Assembly: GCA_009996615.1 (NCBI GenBank)
Contig: JAACZU010000005.1
Span: 1-64,000, forward strand
From: Rhodanobacteraceae bacterium
Lineage (GTDB): Bacteria; Pseudomonadota; Gammaproteobacteria; Xanthomonadales; Rhodanobacteraceae
Direction of reading: 5' to 3'
Length of the DNA: 64,000 nt
Shown here: one piece after another, positions 24,747 through 33,591 of the stretch
Position numbering within the stretch: position 1 is the first letter of the stretch
Layout: each line of letters begins with the position of its first letter
Position numbers and translations under genes: made by a program
Notes under the pieces: model-generated
Seen by the model: the letters and a program-made list of their open reading frames with translations, nothing else
What the model was told of the DNA's origin: nothing
The model's database searches: none

Positions 24747-25063
24747 CAGATTTCCACGTCCTCATCGAAGTCATCGCCCAAGGCCACCTTGTGACCCGCA
24801 TGTTCCAGCATCGTGCGAGCCAGCTCCTCAGGCAGACCACGGATGTTCCGGCCAGCTTCGATATCACGGGCAAGCAGGTTCAGGAACGCCCCGATAGCGG
24901 GGTCTTCGTGCTCGGCATCGGCACGTGTAACGACGACTTCGCCGTCACGCAGGTCGAAGGCGACCTTGCCGCCGGTATCCACCCCCAGCGCCTGCCGGAT
25001 GGACTTGGGCAGCGTGATTTGGCCCTTGGAAGTCAGTGTGGCAACTTCATGAATGACAGACAT
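24746..25063 (-). CDS. prlF: Type II antitoxin PrlF (SpoVT/AbrB domain)
   Basis: This 105-residue protein has an N-terminal swapped-hairpin DNA-binding domain (TLTSKGQITLPKSIRQALGV, about residues 9-28) and an acidic C-terminus (LGDDFDEDVEI) expected to bind the toxin. The ATG at 25063 follows a good CAGGAGAG ribosome site. A promoter with an embedded palindrome lies just upstream, fitting autorepression by the toxin-antitoxin complex. Confidence 0.88.
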   Translation of the reverse strand: MSVIHEVATLTSKGQITLPKSIRQALGVDTGGKVAFDLRDGEVVVTRADAEHEDPAIGAFLNLLARDIEAGRNIRGLPEELARTMLEHAGHKVALGDDFDEDVEI

Positions 25064-25090
25064 GGTGGCTCTCCTGAAAGCGATGCCTGT

Positions 25091-25119
25091 ATCGTAAGGA
25101 AAATCCCTTACTTCGTCAA
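25091..25119 (-). promoter_or_regulatory. prlF-yhaV promoter with palindromic operator
   Basis: Reading the minus strand, TTGACG (25119-25114) and TACGAT (25096-25091) are spaced by exactly 17 bases, a good sigma-70 promoter. A palindrome GTAAGG-N6-CCTTAC (25094-25111) overlaps the spacer and the -10 box. This is a natural operator for the PrlF-YhaV complex. Confidence 0.65.
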
Positions 25120-25363
25120 GGTAAGCTCCCATGGCGTCCTCCCGAGTCCAAGAATCGGGCCATCGTAGGGCGTGAACAGCCCGCCTTCCTGTATCAATCC
25201 GGCCCTGCCGCAACCCGCTTTGGCGGTGGACGGTCAGCACCCGTCGCCCTATACCCAAAGGCTGTAAAGGGCCGAAATGGCAAGGGAATGGGGTGCAAGG
25301 GGAAAGGCCCTACCTCGAAAAGGCAAAAAGGCCTCCCGGCCGGCCCGCCACCAGGATGCCCAC

Positions 25364-27235
25364 ATGCTCTCCCTGTTTCAGTGGAAACGGCCCCCGGCCG
25401 CTTCCACACCGTCGGCAACACCCGCCACAGACCTCCCGAAAGGGTTGATGCGGCCCGAGTCGGCCGCATCGCTGCTGGCTACGCCGCGCCGACAGAAGCT
25501 GCTGGAACACATCTGGCAGCGTACGTCGCTCTCACGCAAGCAGTTCGCCACCTTGTACGGGGCGCCGCTGGAACGCTACGCCGAGCTGGTTCAGGCCTTC
25601 CCGGCTTCCGAGGCGCATCATCACGCTTATCCCGGCGGCATGCTGGACCACGGCTTGGAAATCGTCGCCTACAGCCTGAAGCTGCGGCAGTCCCATCTGC
25701 TGCCCATTGGTGCCAGTCCCGAAGACCAGGCGGCGCAGTCCGAGGCCTGGACCGCCGCCGTCGCCTATGCCGCGCTGCTCCATGACATCGGCAAGATCGC
25801 CGTCGATCTGCACGTCGAGCTGGCCGACGGCTCTGTGTGGCATCCGTGGCATGGCCCGCTGCTCCAGCCATACCGATTCCGCTATCGCGACGACCGCGAG
25901 TATCGGCTGCACAGCGCCGCGACGGGGTTGCTCTACCGTCAACTGCTCGATCGCCACATCCTGGACTGGCTCAGCGGCTATCCGTCCCTGTGGGCACCGC
26001 TGCTCTACGTCCTGGCCGGGCAATACGAGCACGCCGGCGTCCTGGGCGAACTGGTCGTGCAGGCCGACCGCGCTTCCGTGGCCCAGGAACTGGGCGGCGA
26101 TCTGGCCCGCGCCATGGCTGCGCCGAAACACGCGCTGCAACGCAAGCTGCTTGACGGGTTGCGCTATCTGCTCAAGGAAGAGTTGAAACTCAATCAGCCC
26201 GAGGCCTCCGATGGCTGGCTCACCGAGGACGCACTGTGGCTGGTGAGCAAGACGGTCTCCGACAAGCTGCGCGCCCACCTGCTGTCGCAGGGCATCGATG
26301 GCATTCCTGCGAACAACACCGCCGTCTTCAACGTGCTGCAGGACCACGGCATGTTGCAGCCCACACTGGACGGCAAGGCGGTCTGGCGGGCGACCGTGAC
26401 CAGCAACACCGGCTGGTCCCACTTATTCACGCTGCTGCGCCTCGCTCCCGCGCTGATCTGGGAGGCTGGCGAGCGGCCGACGCCGTTCGCGGGCACGGTA
26501 GTGATCGACACATCACCTGCCGAGAAGGATACCGCTGCGGCATCCTCGCCGGAGGTCGTGGCGAAATCGACCGCGGGAGAGCAGGAATCCCCGCCATGGG
26601 AAAGCGGCAGCACTGCTGACCCGATTCCTACACCCCTGGCCCAGGCCATGCCCGACGTCATGGAGGATCTGCTGGCGATGGTGGGAATGGGCGATTCGTC
26701 CGCCACCCAGCAGGATGCGCTGGCCACCGCGGACGTGGTGCCTGTCGCGCACCCTGAAACGCCCATGCCATCGATGGCGGTATTTCCATCCCCGTCGCCC
26801 GCACTCGCACCCGCACCATCGTCCTCGACGGCGCAGCCATCCGGCGAGCATTTCATGGCGTGGCTGAAACAGGGAGTCGCCTCGCGCCGGCTCATCATCA
26901 ACGATGCGAAGGCGCTCGTGCATACCGTGAGCGATACCGCATACTTGGTCAGTCCAGGACTGTTCCAGCGCTACGCACAAGAACACCTGCAGGTGGCGAC
27001 GCTGGCCAAGCAAGAGAGCCAGCAGGATTGGCAGTGGGTGCAGAAGCGTTTCGAGCGGCTACAGCTACATCGCAAACAACCCAACGGATTGAACATCTGG
27101 ACCTGTGAAGTCACCGGCCCACGCAAGACTCGGCGACTGCATGGCTATCTTCTGGACGATACCGGTGTACTTTTTCAAGACATGCCTCCCAATAATCCGT
27201 ATCTCGTTCTGAGTCCTATTCCCCTCAAAAATTAG
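25364..27235 (+). CDS. traI: MobH-family relaxase TraI
   Basis: This 623-residue protein has an N-terminal TraI_2/DUF1528 relaxase domain with the HD-type metal motif HHHAYPGGMLDHGLE (about residues 87-101) and ALLHDIGK (about 140). MobH relaxases nick oriT and lead the strand into the recipient. After a variable Ala/Pro/Ser-rich linker (about 390-500) comes a C-terminal DUF1528-like domain (FMAWLKQGVASRRLIINDAKALVH). The ATG at 25364 is preceded by CCAGGA. In many relatives the integrase gene follows; here cargo follows instead. Confidence 0.9.
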   Translation: MLSLFQWKRPPAASTPSATPATDLPKGLMRPESAASLLATPRRQKLLEHIWQRTSLSRKQFATLYGAPLERYAELVQAFPASEAHHHAYPGGMLDHGLEIVAYSLKLRQSHLLPIGASPEDQAAQSEAWTAAVAYAALLHDIGKIAVDLHVELADGSVWHPWHGPLLQPYRFRYRDDREYRLHSAATGLLYRQLLDRHILDWLSGYPSLWAPLLYVLAGQYEHAGVLGELVVQADRASVAQELGGDLARAMAAPKHALQRKLLDGLRYLLKEELKLNQPEASDGWLTEDALWLVSKTVSDKLRAHLLSQGIDGIPANNTAVFNVLQDHGMLQPTLDGKAVWRATVTSNTGWSHLFTLLRLAPALIWEAGERPTPFAGTVVIDTSPAEKDTAAASSPEVVAKSTAGEQESPPWESGSTADPIPTPLAQAMPDVMEDLLAMVGMGDSSATQQDALATADVVPVAHPETPMPSMAVFPSPSPALAPAPSSSTAQPSGEHFMAWLKQGVASRRLIINDAKALVHTVSDTAYLVSPGLFQRYAQEHLQVATLAKQESQQDWQWVQKRFERLQLHRKQPNGLNIWTCEVTGPRKTRRLHGYLLDDTGVLFQDMPPNNPYLVLSPIPLKN

Positions 27236-27295
27236 ACACCGAAGGTAGCAACAGCCAAGCAAGGCTCCAGACGCGTCCACGAAGCCCTGATTTCT

Positions 27296-27323
27296 CGCCA
27301 TTCCCGCTTTCGCGGGAATGGCG
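27296..27323. repeat. REP-like palindrome
   Basis: CGCCATTCCCGC, TTTC loop, then GCGGGAATGGCG: a perfect 12-bp stem. The core resembles the dispersed TTCCCGC/GCGGGAA palindromes common in beta- and gammaproteobacterial chromosomes. It lies between the convergent relaxase and porin genes and may terminate both. It marks the junction between the transfer genes and the cargo. Confidence 0.7.
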
Positions 27324-27429
27324 CCACTGACTTTCTCGACCAATCAAGTTCGAGCTTGAACTGCACCAGTTTCTCCAAGGCTGCACAACAGCGTACAAAG
27401 ATCGCCAATGGCCGCAACAAAGATGCCCC

Positions 27430-28812
27430 CTAGAAATGTACCCCCAGCTTCACGCCCGCGGCCACGGCGTTGTTGTCCTTGAACTCGCCCGCGTAGCTGT
27501 GCGCACCGGTTTGGGCCTCCGCGTCGCCAAACCAGAAGTACTTCACGCCACCGGACAGTTCGACCTTCGGGGTCAGGCTGTAACGAACGCCCAGCCCGAC
27601 ATTCCAATACCCCTCGACCGGGCCAAGCGAGGAAACGGGATTGCCGGCACCACCATCCCAGCCGACCGACACCGAACCGACAATGGCCTGATTGAACCTG
27701 CGTGCCAAGCCAAGGTCGGCGGACCACTGATCCTTGGAATAATCGTCGAGATTGAAGCCGTCCGGCCTGCCGATCACCGGGCCGACCGCCTTCGCCAGTT
27801 GACCGAACATCGCCGGCTGGATCGAAAATTTCGACCACTGCACCCAGCGGACGTTGCCGAACAGGAGCGTGTCGGCCATGATGCCAGTCTGAAAATCGAG
27901 GTTCACCGACTGTGGCGTGACCACCTTCGTGGTGCCAGCGGCAAAGCCCCCCGCCAAATTACCGAGGGCAGCGCCGATGGCCTGCCCGGTTTCCGCCGGG
28001 ATGCTTCCGTTCAGGACCAATTGCTGGATCAGTCCGCCAAGTTCTGCGCTGTTTGCGCCGACCGCTGCGACCAATGGCAAGGATTCCCGCATGTTGGCGT
28101 CGTAGTCGATCTCGGATCGATAGGTCAACGAAATTTTCAATGCAATGTCGGGGATTTCGTAGGCGACACCGGCCAGCCAGCCCCATTCGTGTGTGGAAGG
28201 CAGGCTCATGTCGTAGCCGTTGAACATGGAATACGTCGATCCGCGCAATCTCACGCTCCCTTCGACTTTCTGGTACACCGCGCCGCCGTAAATGTTCCAG
28301 TTCTCCGTCGGCTGATACCCAACGATTGCGGAAAGGGTGCTGGTTTCCACCTCGACCTTGGTGCCTCCGGAAATCCCGGCGTCCAGTCCGTAGGCCGCCA
28401 ACTGCCCGTCCGACACGATGCTCGGGCCGGTGACCACGGGCAGCCCCGCAAATACCGCATCGGTCGGACTGGTAACGAAATCATTCTCCCCCTCGTATTC
28501 GGCTGCGGCACCGAAGGGCTCGTCATAAATGAACCCAACCGATACCTTGTCGAACGGCTGAAACTTGATGGTTGCCCCAACAAAATTGTAGGCGTTGGCG
28601 ACATTGCCAGTGGGATTGCCGCTCATGTCCACGCCTTTCACGCTTGCGTCGAGCAGCGAGCCGCCGAATTCGAAGTAGTTTCCCCGTTCCAGGAATCCCA
28701 ACAGCGACTGCCCCGAGCGATCGAGCGCCGAGCCATAAGCCACACCGCCCGCTGCCGCACATGCCACGCCAACCGACATGGCCAGCGCATTCTTTATCGT
28801 CCACATGTTCAT
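27430..28812 (-). CDS. FadL/OmpP1-family outer membrane porin
   Basis: This 460-residue protein has a signal peptide (MNMWTIKNALAMSVGVACA). The body is rich in Gly and aromatic beta-strand segments (YQPTENWNIYGGAVYQKVEG, KYFWFGDAEAQTG), ending in a typical outer-membrane C-terminal Phe (KLGVHF). FadL-type channels import hydrophobic compounds such as long-chain fatty acids or hydrocarbons. The ATG at 28812 is chosen over one 13 codons upstream because GGAGGAGGGG lies right before it. With the monooxygenase and dehydrogenases on the same strand, it probably imports their substrate. Confidence 0.78.
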   Translation of the reverse strand: MNMWTIKNALAMSVGVACAAAGGVAYGSALDRSGQSLLGFLERGNYFEFGGSLLDASVKGVDMSGNPTGNVANAYNFVGATIKFQPFDKVSVGFIYDEPFGAAAEYEGENDFVTSPTDAVFAGLPVVTGPSIVSDGQLAAYGLDAGISGGTKVEVETSTLSAIVGYQPTENWNIYGGAVYQKVEGSVRLRGSTYSMFNGYDMSLPSTHEWGWLAGVAYEIPDIALKISLTYRSEIDYDANMRESLPLVAAVGANSAELGGLIQQLVLNGSIPAETGQAIGAALGNLAGGFAAGTTKVVTPQSVNLDFQTGIMADTLLFGNVRWVQWSKFSIQPAMFGQLAKAVGPVIGRPDGFNLDDYSKDQWSADLGLARRFNQAIVGSVSVGWDGGAGNPVSSLGPVEGYWNVGLGVRYSLTPKVELSGGVKYFWFGDAEAQTGAHSYAGEFKDNNAVAAGVKLGVHF

Positions 28813-28962
28813 GGCCCCTCCTCCATTTGTATGGATGGAAAATTGAAACAAACTAACTGATTGTGATGACGCCTCCTCTCGTGAAATTCCCGTCGCGCCG
28901 GCGCGAATCTATCCCGCGCATTGCAGGTCGAAATCCTCCTAGCCAGTGACTCCGTGGCCGGG

Positions 28963-29781
28963 TCATGTGCCTTGAAGCCTGCACATCGCCCGCTTCACCA
29001 GCCACTTGGCGGAAGCGAAGTGCAATGCAGGGAAATACCGGAAAAGCAGCGCAACCAGCTTCGCTTTACGTCCGGGAATGATCATCCACTGCCCGCGCCC
29101 AAGCCGCGCGAACATCTCGTCCACGGCTTCATCGATCTCCAACGATCCGGCCATATCCTTGAGAATCAACGAGATTTCGTCGTGGTTTCCAGGCGAGCGC
29201 TCCATCGCCACCATCGGCGTGCGCACCTCCGGCGGGCAGATGCAGCTGATGCCGATGCCGCGTGGTTCGTATTCGTAGCGCAGCGTCGCCGCCAGTCCGA
29301 CCACGCCGAACTTGGACGAACCATAGGCGCTCAGGCCGTAATTGCCGGTCAGGCCCGCCATCGAGGCAACCAATGCCAGCCGGCTGCCGGGTTGCATGTG
29401 CGGCAACACTGCCTTGGCAATGTGGAAGCTTCCTTTCAGGTTGATGTCGACCACCTCGCGAAAATCCTCCGCGCCGGTCTTGCTCAAATCTCGGTTGAAG
29501 GTGATGCCGGCGCAGTGGATGACCAAATCCGGGCTGCCGAAGGTTTCGATGGTGGCGTTGACCACCGTTTCGACGCCGTTCCAGTCGCTGACATCGACAC
29601 TGAAATCCTGCAATTTGGCATTGCCGCTTTGCGCGGCTTGCAGCAGTTGTTCACGCACGGGTTGCGACAAGTTGCGGTCGAATACGCTGACCTTGCAACC
29701 GCGACGCAGCAGGCGCAGGGCGAAGCCCAGGCCAAGCCCGCTGCCGCCGCCGGTGACGATGGCGTGGTTCCAGGCGTTCAT
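28963..29781 (-). CDS. Short-chain dehydrogenase/reductase
   Basis: This 272-residue SDR has the cofactor motif TGGGSGLGLG (about residues 10-19), the catalytic Tyr-Lys pair in YGSSKFG (about 154-158) and a conserved NAG-like HCAG. The C-terminal extension is hydrophobic and basic (RKAKLVALLFRYFPALHF), suggesting membrane association as in the 3-ketosphinganine-reductase-like SDRs. The start overlaps the monooxygenase stop by ATGA, so the two are co-translated and probably act on one substrate. Confidence 0.8.
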   Translation of the reverse strand: MNAWNHAIVTGGGSGLGLGFALRLLRRGCKVSVFDRNLSQPVREQLLQAAQSGNAKLQDFSVDVSDWNGVETVVNATIETFGSPDLVIHCAGITFNRDLSKTGAEDFREVVDINLKGSFHIAKAVLPHMQPGSRLALVASMAGLTGNYGLSAYGSSKFGVVGLAATLRYEYEPRGIGISCICPPEVRTPMVAMERSPGNHDEISLILKDMAGSLEIDEAVDEMFARLGRGQWMIIPGRKAKLVALLFRYFPALHFASAKWLVKRAMCRLQGT

Positions 29782-31250
29782 CGTGTCGTCTCCGTGGTGG
29801 CTTCCGCCTGGAAGGACAGTGCGTCATCTTCGATCGGCTGGCCGAGCATGGCCCCGTCGAAGTTGTAGTCCATGACCACCCGCCAGGGCGCGTCGCGGCC
29901 CTGGCGTGGCAACACCGCATCGCCGCGCTGCACATAGCCGGATTGCATCGAATCCAGGATGCTGCTCCCCAGCCGAACCTGCGCCGGCGCATTCGGGGTG
30001 ACGCGGGCAAAGCCGTTCGCCCGCATGTGGTTCAACAGCCGGCACAGGTAGCTGGAAACCAGATCGGCGCGCAGCGTCCACGGCAAATTGGTGTAGCCGA
30101 ACACGAAACCGGCATTGGGCACGCCTTCGGCCAGCACACCCTTGTAGGTAACGCGATCACGGATCTGGACGGGCGTTCCATCTACTTCCACCGCGGTGCC
30201 GCCGAAGATTTCCAGGCGCAGGCCGGTGGCGGAAATGATGATGTCCGCTTCCAGTTCCGTGCCGGATTGCAGGCGGATGCCGTGTTCGGTGAAGGTTTCG
30301 ATCCGGTCGGTGACGATGGAGGCCTTGCCTTCGCGCAATACCTGGAACAAATCACCGTTCGGCACTAGGCACAGGCGTTGGTCCCAGGGTTGGTAGTCCG
30401 GTGTGAAGTGGCGCATGTCCACATTCGGCCCAACCTGCTTGCGTACGTTGCGCAGCAGGAACTTGCGCATCAGTTTTGGCCAGCGCCGCGACACTTTGTA
30501 GATCATTCGCTGGATCCAGAGGCTGCGCGTGCGTGCCTGTGCCAGCACGCGCTCTTCCGGCAGGAAGCGACGCATCAGCCGCACCAGAGCGTCTTCGCTC
30601 GGGATCGTCATGATGTAGCTGGGCGAACGTTGCAGCATGGTCACGTGGCCGGCGCCGTCGCGCACCATCGACGGCACCAGGGTCACGGCGGTGGCGCCAC
30701 TGCCGACGATGATCGCGCGCTTGCCGCGGTAGTCGAGTTCTTCCGGCCAATGCTGCGGATGAATGAACTCGCCGCTGAACCGCTCGCGGCCCGGAAACTC
30801 AGGCTGGTAGCCGGCGTCATGGCTGTAGTAGCCGGTGCAGAAGATGACGAAAGGGGCGCAGATCTCGTGCGTTTGGCCGGAGGCCTCCTCCAGGGCATGC
30901 AGCGTCCATTGATTGCGTTCGCTCGACCAGCTCGCCTTCGTCACGCGCAGGCCAAAGCGGATCTTGTCCTGCACCCCGTATTCGGCGGCGGTGTCCTCGA
31001 CGTACTGGCGGATGGCGTTGGCGTCGGCCAGGGTCTTGTCGCTTTTCCACAGGCGGAAGGCATAGCCGAAGGTAAACATGTCCGAATCCGAGCGGATGCC
31101 CGGATAGCGGAATAGATCCCAGGTACCGCCGATGCGCTGCCGGCGTTCGAGCAGTCCGAAACGGATGCCCGGCGCTTCGCGCGCCAGATGGCACGCCATG
31201 CCGATGCCGGACAAACCGGCGCCGACGATCACGACGTCATATTCGATCAT
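29778..31250 (-). CDS. Flavin monooxygenase, Baeyer-Villiger type
   Basis: This 490-residue class B flavoprotein has the FAD-binding GAGLSG (residues 9-14), the NADPH-binding GSGATA, and between them FSGEFIHPQHWP, which fits the Baeyer-Villiger fingerprint FxGxxxHxxxW(P/D). Such enzymes insert oxygen into ketones to give esters; EthA and MymA of mycobacteria are of this kind. The ATG at 31250 follows GGGAGGGAAACGAGA. The natural substrate is unknown. The porin and two SDRs suggest a fatty or terpenoid alcohol/ketone pathway. Confidence 0.82.
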   Translation of the reverse strand: MIEYDVVIVGAGLSGIGMACHLAREAPGIRFGLLERRQRIGGTWDLFRYPGIRSDSDMFTFGYAFRLWKSDKTLADANAIRQYVEDTAAEYGVQDKIRFGLRVTKASWSSERNQWTLHALEEASGQTHEICAPFVIFCTGYYSHDAGYQPEFPGRERFSGEFIHPQHWPEELDYRGKRAIIVGSGATAVTLVPSMVRDGAGHVTMLQRSPSYIMTIPSEDALVRLMRRFLPEERVLAQARTRSLWIQRMIYKVSRRWPKLMRKFLLRNVRKQVGPNVDMRHFTPDYQPWDQRLCLVPNGDLFQVLREGKASIVTDRIETFTEHGIRLQSGTELEADIIISATGLRLEIFGGTAVEVDGTPVQIRDRVTYKGVLAEGVPNAGFVFGYTNLPWTLRADLVSSYLCRLLNHMRANGFARVTPNAPAQVRLGSSILDSMQSGYVQRGDAVLPRQGRDAPWRVVMDYNFDGAMLGQPIEDDALSFQAEATTETTR

Positions 31251-31305
31251 TCTCGTTTCCCTCCCAAAATTGGTTGTTTTCCCGTCCCGAGCCGACGGGG
31301 CGGCA

Positions 31306-32124
31306 TCAACGCGGCGCGATGCCCTGACGTCGCATTTCCATGCGAACCAGATGGATGTAGGCATTGGGCAGTAGGCGGGCGAGCCAGTCATGGACGATGC
31401 CGTCGCTGATGAAGATGCGGGCCGTGTTGCGCCTGACGCCGCGCAGGATCGTCCTGGCGGCTTTCGCGGGCGGTGTACCTTTCTGCAAATTGGCGTGGAA
31501 CTTGCCCGATGACGGACCTTGATAGTCGGCGTTGAGCGTGATGTTGGTGGCGACGCGCCCCGGATGTACGGTATGAACGGTCACGTTCCCGATGCCGCGG
31601 ATGCGATGCTCTGCACGCAGCGCATCGGTGAAGCCGCGAACCGCGAACTTGGTGGTGCAATAGGGCACGAGGTACGGCAAGGCGAGGATGCCCTGGGCAC
31701 TGGAGATATTAACGATTGCCGCCTCGGGCCGCTGAACCAGCGACGGGTAGCAACGGCGGGTGGTATGCACCACGCCCCAGTAATTGATGTCGGTGATCCT
31801 GTCGAAATCGGCATCGCCGAGTTCGTCGAACACGCGGTCGCCGAGGGCGATGCCGGCATTGTTGACGAGCAGGTCGATATGGCCGAAACGCGCGATCACC
31901 TCGGCGATGAAGGCGTCGATCTGGCTGCGCTCTGCCATGTCCACCGTCGCGGCAAAATGCGGTGCATCGAAGCCGGCGATGTCGCGCTCGGTCTTGTCGA
32001 GATGGGCGATGTCGCAGAACGCGACCTGCGCGCCGGCGCGCGCCAGTTCCACGACCAGGGCATTGCCGATGCCCGTCCCGCCGCCGCCGGTAACGACGGC
32101 AACCTTGCCCTTGAAGTCTCTCAT
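31306..32124 (-). CDS. Short-chain dehydrogenase/reductase
   Basis: This 272-residue SDR begins MRDFKGKVAVVTG. The cofactor motif is TGGGGTGIG, NNAGIA is present and the catalytic pair is YCTTK. It is the first gene of the minus-strand cluster. The ATG at 32124 is chosen for GGAGGGAGAC immediately upstream. It probably oxidises an alcohol to the ketone used by the monooxygenase; this is inference from gene order. Confidence 0.8.
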   Translation of the reverse strand: MRDFKGKVAVVTGGGGTGIGNALVVELARAGAQVAFCDIAHLDKTERDIAGFDAPHFAATVDMAERSQIDAFIAEVIARFGHIDLLVNNAGIALGDRVFDELGDADFDRITDINYWGVVHTTRRCYPSLVQRPEAAIVNISSAQGILALPYLVPYCTTKFAVRGFTDALRAEHRIRGIGNVTVHTVHPGRVATNITLNADYQGPSSGKFHANLQKGTPPAKAARTILRGVRRNTARIFISDGIVHDWLARLLPNAYIHLVRMEMRRQGIAPR

Positions 32125-32230
32125 TGTCTCCCTCCTCCGACGGGGGAAGCTACGCGCAACCGGCATCAGAGACTTGTCATTTCACGACAAAAGCAACAGG
32201 ATCGACTTGGACGATAGGGAGGGGTGACAA

Positions 32231-33298
32231 ATGGGTATTTCGTACCAAGTGCGGATAGCTTGTCTGACAGGCTTCGAGGAAGAAGTCGCAACTTTGGGCG
32301 GCGATCCGGCAACCTTGCTGGACGAAGTCGGACTGTCACTTGCTGCACTGCACGAGGGCGATTGCCTGGTCGATCTGAGTCGCGTCATCCGCGTGCTGGA
32401 CAACGCTGCCCGGCAACTGGAGTGTGCCGATTTCGGCATGCGCGTCGCTTCGCACCAAGGCATCGTCATGCTCGGGCTGCTGGGCAAGCTGCTGGCGAGC
32501 GAGCCGAACCTGGGCGCTGCCTTCGTCACCACGCAGCACTTCATCACCTTGCACCACACCGCCGAGCATTGGCGCATGCAGTGCCACGGCAAGCAGGCCC
32601 ATATCCGTCTGATCGAGCACTTCCACGCACCAGCGCTGCGCGCGCAACAGCACCGGGAGATGGCCTTGGCGACTTTCGCCCGGCTGGCACAGGAACTGGG
32701 CGGGCCAGGTGTGTGGCCGCTGCGGGTGGAGATCAGCCACAGCCCCGTTGCGCCACTGAAGGTGTACCAACGGCATTTTGGCTGCGAGGTGCTGTTCGAC
32801 CAGGAACAGGATTGCCTGGTCTATGACGAGAAGTGGCTGGCGTGCCCGGTACAACCGGTGTCACGTGCAGACGACGAATGCATCGACGCTTACCTGCGCG
32901 AGCACCTGGCACGCTGTCGGGACAGTCTCGAACTGCAGGTACGCAGCCTCATCCTGCAAACCATCGGCGCACGTCGGCACTCACTGCCACATATCGCGGC
33001 ACTCCTGGAAATGCACCCGCGCACGCTGCAACGCAGGCTGCAGGACGAGCATCTGAATTTCAAGCAATTGCTCAACGAGGTGAAGATGCAGACAGCCTGC
33101 TGGCATTTGCAGGCTTCGTCCATCGACATCACGCGACTTTCTGGCATGCTCGGGTATCGAAACTTGGCCGCGTTCTCCAAGGCCTTTCGGGAATACCACG
33201 GTACATCTCCGTTGCAATGGAAAAGGCTGCACGCGACAAGGACAGAACAATCACATGCACATCGCCCCACCAAGGCAGATTCCGATGCCAGGAAATAG
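32231..33298 (+). CDS. AraC-family regulator with arabinose-binding-like N-domain
   Basis: This 355-residue protein has an N-terminal Arabinose_bd-type domain (about residues 20-205, with FGMRVASHQGIVMLGLLG) and a C-terminal AraC double helix-turn-helix (about 255-340: HIAALLEMHPRTLQRRLQDE and ITRLSGMLGYRNLAAFSKAF). It is divergent from the porin-SDR-monooxygenase-SDR genes, separated by 106 bases, and is most likely their activator. This is the same arrangement as VirS and the mymA operon in mycobacteria. GGGAGGGG precedes the ATG. Confidence 0.85.
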   Translation: MGISYQVRIACLTGFEEEVATLGGDPATLLDEVGLSLAALHEGDCLVDLSRVIRVLDNAARQLECADFGMRVASHQGIVMLGLLGKLLASEPNLGAAFVTTQHFITLHHTAEHWRMQCHGKQAHIRLIEHFHAPALRAQQHREMALATFARLAQELGGPGVWPLRVEISHSPVAPLKVYQRHFGCEVLFDQEQDCLVYDEKWLACPVQPVSRADDECIDAYLREHLARCRDSLELQVRSLILQTIGARRHSLPHIAALLEMHPRTLQRRLQDEHLNFKQLLNEVKMQTACWHLQASSIDITRLSGMLGYRNLAAFSKAFREYHGTSPLQWKRLHATRTEQSHAHRPTKADSDARK

Positions 33299-33591
33299 TT
33301 GATTTCCGGTGATGCCGTCAATTCGCCGCGGCGCCAGTTCGATGTTGCGACGATCTATTGCACCGTCAAAGGAGCGCGGAGCAGTCAGTCGCGCGCGAAC
33401 TTCACCATCGAAGGGGGGGGGTTGCGGCTGGTAAGGAGGCATTGATGGGGCAAGTCCTCATTGCCCAGGCAGACCAAAGCCCGGCAAGTCTGACAAGAAT
33501 GCGGCGCTGGTCATCGGGATCATGGCGCCCTGACGGGGCTGAGGTGCTGCCGAACCGAGCGGCGAAAGGCCGCCGGGCGCCCCTGGATGTT
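33299..33591. other. Non-coding, degenerate interval
   Basis: There is no convincing gene between the AraC and Crp/Fnr genes. The interval holds a run of nine Gs (33413-33421). The open frames across it have no ribosome site and no recognisable protein. It may be the scar of an earlier insertion or rearrangement joining two cargo segments. Confidence 0.5.

Noticed and set aside
32174-32190. TTGTC-N7-GACAA in the divergent region before the AraC gene, as an operator
   Set aside because: Only 5-bp arms, not repeated clearly nearby; AraC sites are usually direct repeats, so evidence is too thin.
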